Shown: in pieces, positions 31,798 to 34,824 of the stretch
Numbering within the stretch: position 1 is the stretch's first letter
How the letters are laid out: every line of letters begins with the position of its first letter
Assembly: GCA_944320465.1 (NCBI GenBank)
Contig: CALUHO010000035.1
Span: forward strand, 1-34,824
Direction of reading: 5' to 3'
Length of the DNA: 34,824 bases
Origin: an uncultured Bacteroidales bacterium
Lineage (GTDB): Bacteria > Bacteroidota > Bacteroidia > Bacteroidales > P3
Notes under the pieces: generated by a model
Told to the model about the DNA's origin: nothing
What the model saw: the letters and a program-made list of their open reading frames with translations, nothing else
The model's database searches: none
Position numbers and translations under genes: made by a program

Positions 31798-33069
31798 ATG
31801 GAAGTATATAAGTTTGGCGGGGCATCGGTAAAGGATGCTGATGCGGTCAGGAATGTGGCTGCGATATTGAAGTCGGAAGTGAAAGAGCCTACCTGTGTGG
31901 TGGTTTCTGCGATGGGCAAGACGACCAATGCCTTGGAAGCGGTACTGGATGCTTTTTACTATGGCAAGGAGAACCGGGACGGACTTCTGAAAGGGGTTCT
32001 GGCGACCCATTTGCAGATACTGGCCGGATTGTTCGCCAGTCCGGCGCATCCGGTTTACGGGAAGCTGAAAGCCTTGTTCCTCCGTTTGGCCAATGAGTTG
32101 GGACGGATTCAGTCGATGCCCTACGACAAGGCTTACGATCAAGTGGTTTCGTTCGGGGAACGGTTTTCCACCTGCATCATATCGGAATATCTGGCTGAAG
32201 CCGGAATCGGGAATGTGGAGTTGGATGCCTCTCGTTTAGTTCTTACTGACGGGCATTTCCGGGAAGGAAAGGTGCTTTGGGAACCGACCACGCAGCGGAT
32301 CAAGGAGGCGGTGGAAGCCGTTTGGGCGCGAGGTTTGGGCATCGTGTTGACGCAGGGTTTCATTGCCTGCGATGAAGCGGGCGATACGGTGACGCTCGGA
32401 CGGGAAGGCTCTGATTATTCGGCAGCTATTTTTGCCTATTGCCTGGATGCTGCCAAGATGACGATATGGAAGGATGTCCCTGGTGTTTTGAATGCCGACC
32501 CCAAATATTTCTCCAACACGAAGAAGCTGGATTATGTTTCTTATTACGATGCTACCGAACTGGCGTATTTCGGGGCCAGCATTATTCATCCAAAGACTAT
32601 CAAACCTTTACAGAACAAAAAGATACCATTGCATGTCCGTTCGTTCATGGATGTGGCCGCAGCGGGTACCTGGGTCGGTTTGGAAGGTGTTCCGGAAAGC
32701 CGGATACCTTCTTTCATAAGCAAGCAGCCCCAGACGCTTCTGTCGATTTATCCCAAGGACTTCTCTTTTGTGGACGAGACCAATCTGTCGGAGATTTTCC
32801 ATTGCTTTGTGAAAAATGGAATCAAGGTGAACCTGATGCAGAACTCGGCTTTGAGCTTTTCGGTCTGCATAGACCAGAATCGGGGAAATCTGGAAGCCGT
32901 TTTGGACGAGTTGGCATCGCGTTATGATTGTCGGTACAACCAAGGACTTGAACTTTTGACCATCAGGCATTATACACAGGAGGTCATCGACCAGATTGCA
33001 GGGAACAGGAATGTGTTGCTGGAGCAGAGGACGAGGCATGCAGTGCAGATTGTTCTGGGTGGCGCGTGA
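31798..33069 (+). CDS. lysC: Aspartate kinase
   Basis: A 423-residue enzyme that phosphorylates aspartate at the entry to lysine, threonine, methionine and diaminopimelate synthesis. The N-terminus MEVYKFGGASVKDADAV holds the KFGG ATP-binding motif; SAMGKTTNAL, SFGERFSTCIISEYL, TQGFIACDEAGDTVTLGREGSDYSA and KDVPGVLNADPKYF follow in normal order. The C-terminal 125 residues are a paired ACT regulatory region, so feedback control by an end product is likely. There is no homoserine dehydrogenase domain. The repeat A element ends just upstream, and I see no clear promoter between them. Confidence 0.93.
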   Translation: MEVYKFGGASVKDADAVRNVAAILKSEVKEPTCVVVSAMGKTTNALEAVLDAFYYGKENRDGLLKGVLATHLQILAGLFASPAHPVYGKLKALFLRLANELGRIQSMPYDKAYDQVVSFGERFSTCIISEYLAEAGIGNVELDASRLVLTDGHFREGKVLWEPTTQRIKEAVEAVWARGLGIVLTQGFIACDEAGDTVTLGREGSDYSAAIFAYCLDAAKMTIWKDVPGVLNADPKYFSNTKKLDYVSYYDATELAYFGASIIHPKTIKPLQNKKIPLHVRSFMDVAAAGTWVGLEGVPESRIPSFISKQPQTLLSIYPKDFSFVDETNLSEIFHCFVKNGIKVNLMQNSALSFSVCIDQNRGNLEAVLDELASRYDCRYNQGLELLTIRHYTQEVIDQIAGNRNVLLEQRTRHAVQIVLGGA

Positions 33070-33145
33070 TATGGCGCTCCTCCAGTGTGTTCGTTCTGTA
33101 GCCGTGCTTGATAAGGACTGCTGTATTATTCTTTAGTGTTATCGG

Positions 33146-34753
33146 ATGAGCAAGAAGACCCTCGTTTATATTGCTTTGACCATGTTCATGGCTTTGGCAG
33201 GATTGATTTCCGTCCAGATTTACTGGACTCGGAGCATTTTTGTCCAAAATGAGGAGTATCTGAAAGTTTCTGTCAATGAAGCCATGCAGGAAGTAGCAGC
33301 TTCTCTTGAGGATTTGGTGCTTTCCGAGCAGATGAACCGGATTCAGAACCATCGTCGCCTGATTCGGGAAATAGATTCGGTAAATGGGGTCTTGGCTGAT
33401 TTGCGGCAGCGGTATGCATCCGTTTTAGGGAAGCAAGGGGGAATCCAATTGGATGCTGATGGTCGATACTGTCTTACAGACGAGCCCGTAATGAGGGTTG
33501 AATGGAAAGACACCGTGGCGGGAGTCCAGGTTTCGGGAAGCTTCGTGCAGGCGGATTACACTTCTTCGTTTGGTTTGACATGGGCGCAGCAAGAAGGAAT
33601 CCGGCAGGAATATGCACGTTTGGAATCATACCGGGATGATTTGTTGTATGCCTCCCGTATGATAGATAATCTGTTACGTTCCTCTTGGCGGGAAGCGCCC
33701 GAGCGGGAATTGGGGCGGCGGGTGGCACCGCGTCTGATTGACTCCTTGTTGATTGCCGCATTGGATGCACGGCAGGTCAGAACCCAAGTGGAATGGGGGG
33801 TGTTTAGCACCTATGGCGGAAAATTGGTGATGCAGAAAAGCGGGAACTACGGGATGCAGCTGTTGCAGAGCGGTTTCTATTGCCGCTTGTATCCGCGTCA
33901 GCGGACGGAATATCCCTTGCTTTTATATCTGTATTTTCCTGAACGCTTGGAGTTCTTGGTTTCCCAAATCTGGTATCTGATATTGGCTTCGGTCTTGTTG
34001 TTTGCATTGTTGATCTACACATTTTCCTATACTTTGGTTTCGATTTGGAAGCAGAAGAAACTGACCGAGATGAAGAGTGATTTCATCAATCATGTGACCC
34101 ACGAGATCAAGACCCCGGTCAGTACGATTGCCTTGATATGCGAATCCTTTGACGACCCTGATGTCCATTATGATGAGGAAGGATTGAAGAACGTGCTGCA
34201 TATCATCCAGCATGAAAACCAGAGGCTGCAGTCTCTCAGCAGTCAGATAATCCAGATTTCCAAAATGGAGAAAGGGGATTATTTTTTGAACAAGACCCGT
34301 TTTGAGATGCATCGAGCCATAGAGGAGGCGGTCAACAATACAGGTTTCCAAGTGATGCATAACAATGGAAGGATTGTGGTGCATCTGGATGCGGAGAACG
34401 ACCAGGTTTATGGCGATAGGACACATATTGTGCATATTATTTCCAATCTGATAGACAACGCTAACAAGTATTGCACGGAAAGGCCGTTGATAGAGATAAG
34501 CACTTTTAATGTAGAGGGTGGCCTGCGGATTGATGTCAAGGACAATGGTGTCGGCATCGCCAAATCCAACCAGAAGAAAATTTTTGATAAACTGTACAGG
34601 GTACCGACCGGTAACAAGCATGATGTGAAAGGCTTTGGCTTAGGATTGAGTTATGTGGCATCGATTATGAAGCAGCATGGGGGAAAGGTATGGGTGGACA
34701 GCGAATTGAAACAAGGATCGGTTTTCCATTTGCTGTTCCCGCAGAATGGTTAA
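33146..34753 (+). CDS. Membrane sensor histidine kinase (RprX-like)
   Basis: A 535-residue two-component sensor. TM1 is at residues about 7-27. A periplasmic domain of about 245 residues follows, then TM2 (about 272-298, IWYLILASVLLFALLIYTF). The dimerisation domain has the phosphoacceptor histidine in HVTHEIKTPVSTI (His319). The ATPase domain has NLIDNANKYC (N box), DNGVGIAKSNQKKIFDKLYRV (G1/F box) and GFGLGLSYV (G2). The layout resembles RprX of Bacteroides, but the signal is unknown. A cognate response regulator would be expected downstream, outside the window; a family A element starts right at the stop codon. Confidence 0.92.
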   Translation: MSKKTLVYIALTMFMALAGLISVQIYWTRSIFVQNEEYLKVSVNEAMQEVAASLEDLVLSEQMNRIQNHRRLIREIDSVNGVLADLRQRYASVLGKQGGIQLDADGRYCLTDEPVMRVEWKDTVAGVQVSGSFVQADYTSSFGLTWAQQEGIRQEYARLESYRDDLLYASRMIDNLLRSSWREAPERELGRRVAPRLIDSLLIAALDARQVRTQVEWGVFSTYGGKLVMQKSGNYGMQLLQSGFYCRLYPRQRTEYPLLLYLYFPERLEFLVSQIWYLILASVLLFALLIYTFSYTLVSIWKQKKLTEMKSDFINHVTHEIKTPVSTIALICESFDDPDVHYDEEGLKNVLHIIQHENQRLQSLSSQIIQISKMEKGDYFLNKTRFEMHRAIEEAVNNTGFQVMHNNGRIVVHLDAENDQVYGDRTHIVHIISNLIDNANKYCTERPLIEISTFNVEGGLRIDVKDNGVGIAKSNQKKIFDKLYRVPTGNKHDVKGFGLGLSYVASIMKQHGGKVWVDSELKQGSVFHLLFPQNG

Positions 34754-34824
34754 ACCCAAATCGGTCATTAGACACGCCGGGGCTGTTTTCGGTTAGGAAA
34801 ATGAGGCTTTCGGGCATCTTGCCC
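34750..34824 (+). repeat. Family A element, cut by the window end
   Basis: The TTAA tip overlaps the histidine-kinase stop codon, and the following sequence matches the left part of 31576-31778 with several substitutions. The window ends inside the GGGCATCTTGCCC palindrome, almost the same internal position at which the window begins in the copy at 1-76. Confidence 0.85.

Overview
This window looks like a chromosomal segment of a Bacteroidota (order Bacteroidales) bacterium. The evidence is a PCMD-domain exported protein, an ExbB-ExbD-TonB cassette of Bacteroidota type, a protein with a type IX secretion (T9SS type A) C-terminal sorting domain, a Rho factor with a very large low-complexity N-terminal insertion, and promoters of the Bacteroidota pattern (TTTG, about 19 bases, TAnnTTTG). 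I cannot name the genus from sequence alone. No rRNA, tRNA, CRISPR array, transposase, integrase or phage gene was recognised. Gene content is mostly housekeeping; the accessory-like signal is in three families of short, non-coding, palindromic repeats.

Layout. 1-76: truncated repeat A. 258-1217: exported PCMD protein. 1409-3433: exbB-exbD-tonB-like energy-transduction operon, followed by a membrane-anchored metallophosphoesterase (3491-5044) convergent with rlmB (5057-6031, minus). 6191-7534: mtaB. 7535-7842: AT-rich intergenic region with three DnaA-box 9-mers. 7843-9414: dnaB, then an exported protein of unknown function (9477-10745). 10746-11033: 128-bp tandem repeat (family C). 11120-11290 (minus): a 56-residue 2[4Fe-4S] ferredoxin with its own clear promoter and terminator. 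11498-11700: repeat A copy. 11817-15310: four tightly packed plus-strand genes (degenerate Gfo/Idh/MocA-like protein, sugar-phosphate transferase, pcm, birA). 15282-21945: minus-strand block ispE, rho, pfkA, topA. 22285-23466: T9SS-exported surface protein. 23465-23888: two adjoining B repeats. 23889-29439: small cysteine-rich protein, uvrA and a MurB-FolC fusion frame. 29529-29733: third B repeat. 29746-31410: YfcC-type carrier. 31576-31778: intact repeat A. 31798-33069: aspartokinase. 33146-34753: sensor histidine kinase whose stop codon lies in the end of another repeat A that runs off the window.

How the genes fit together. Envelope energetics (ExbBD-TonB), peptidoglycan precursor synthesis (MurB), isoprenoid precursors (IspE), surface sugar transfer (polyprenyl-phosphate sugar transferase) and T9SS export are envelope functions. 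DnaB, TopA, UvrA, Rho, RlmB and MtaB are nucleic-acid functions. PfkA, BirA, FolC, LysC and YfcC are central metabolism and transport.

Most unusual points: (1) one uninterrupted reading frame joins complete MurB and FolC; (2) three families of about 110-205 bp palindromic elements sit directly against gene starts or stops, and both window edges fall at almost the same internal position of family A; (3) a DnaA-box cluster with an AT-rich tract lies upstream of an apparently leaderless dnaB; (4) the pfkA terminator overlaps the rho promoter, and rho has a leader of about 245 nt. I did not find a convincing new multi-gene system such as a defence island; the repeat families and the fusion are the best candidates for something undescribed.
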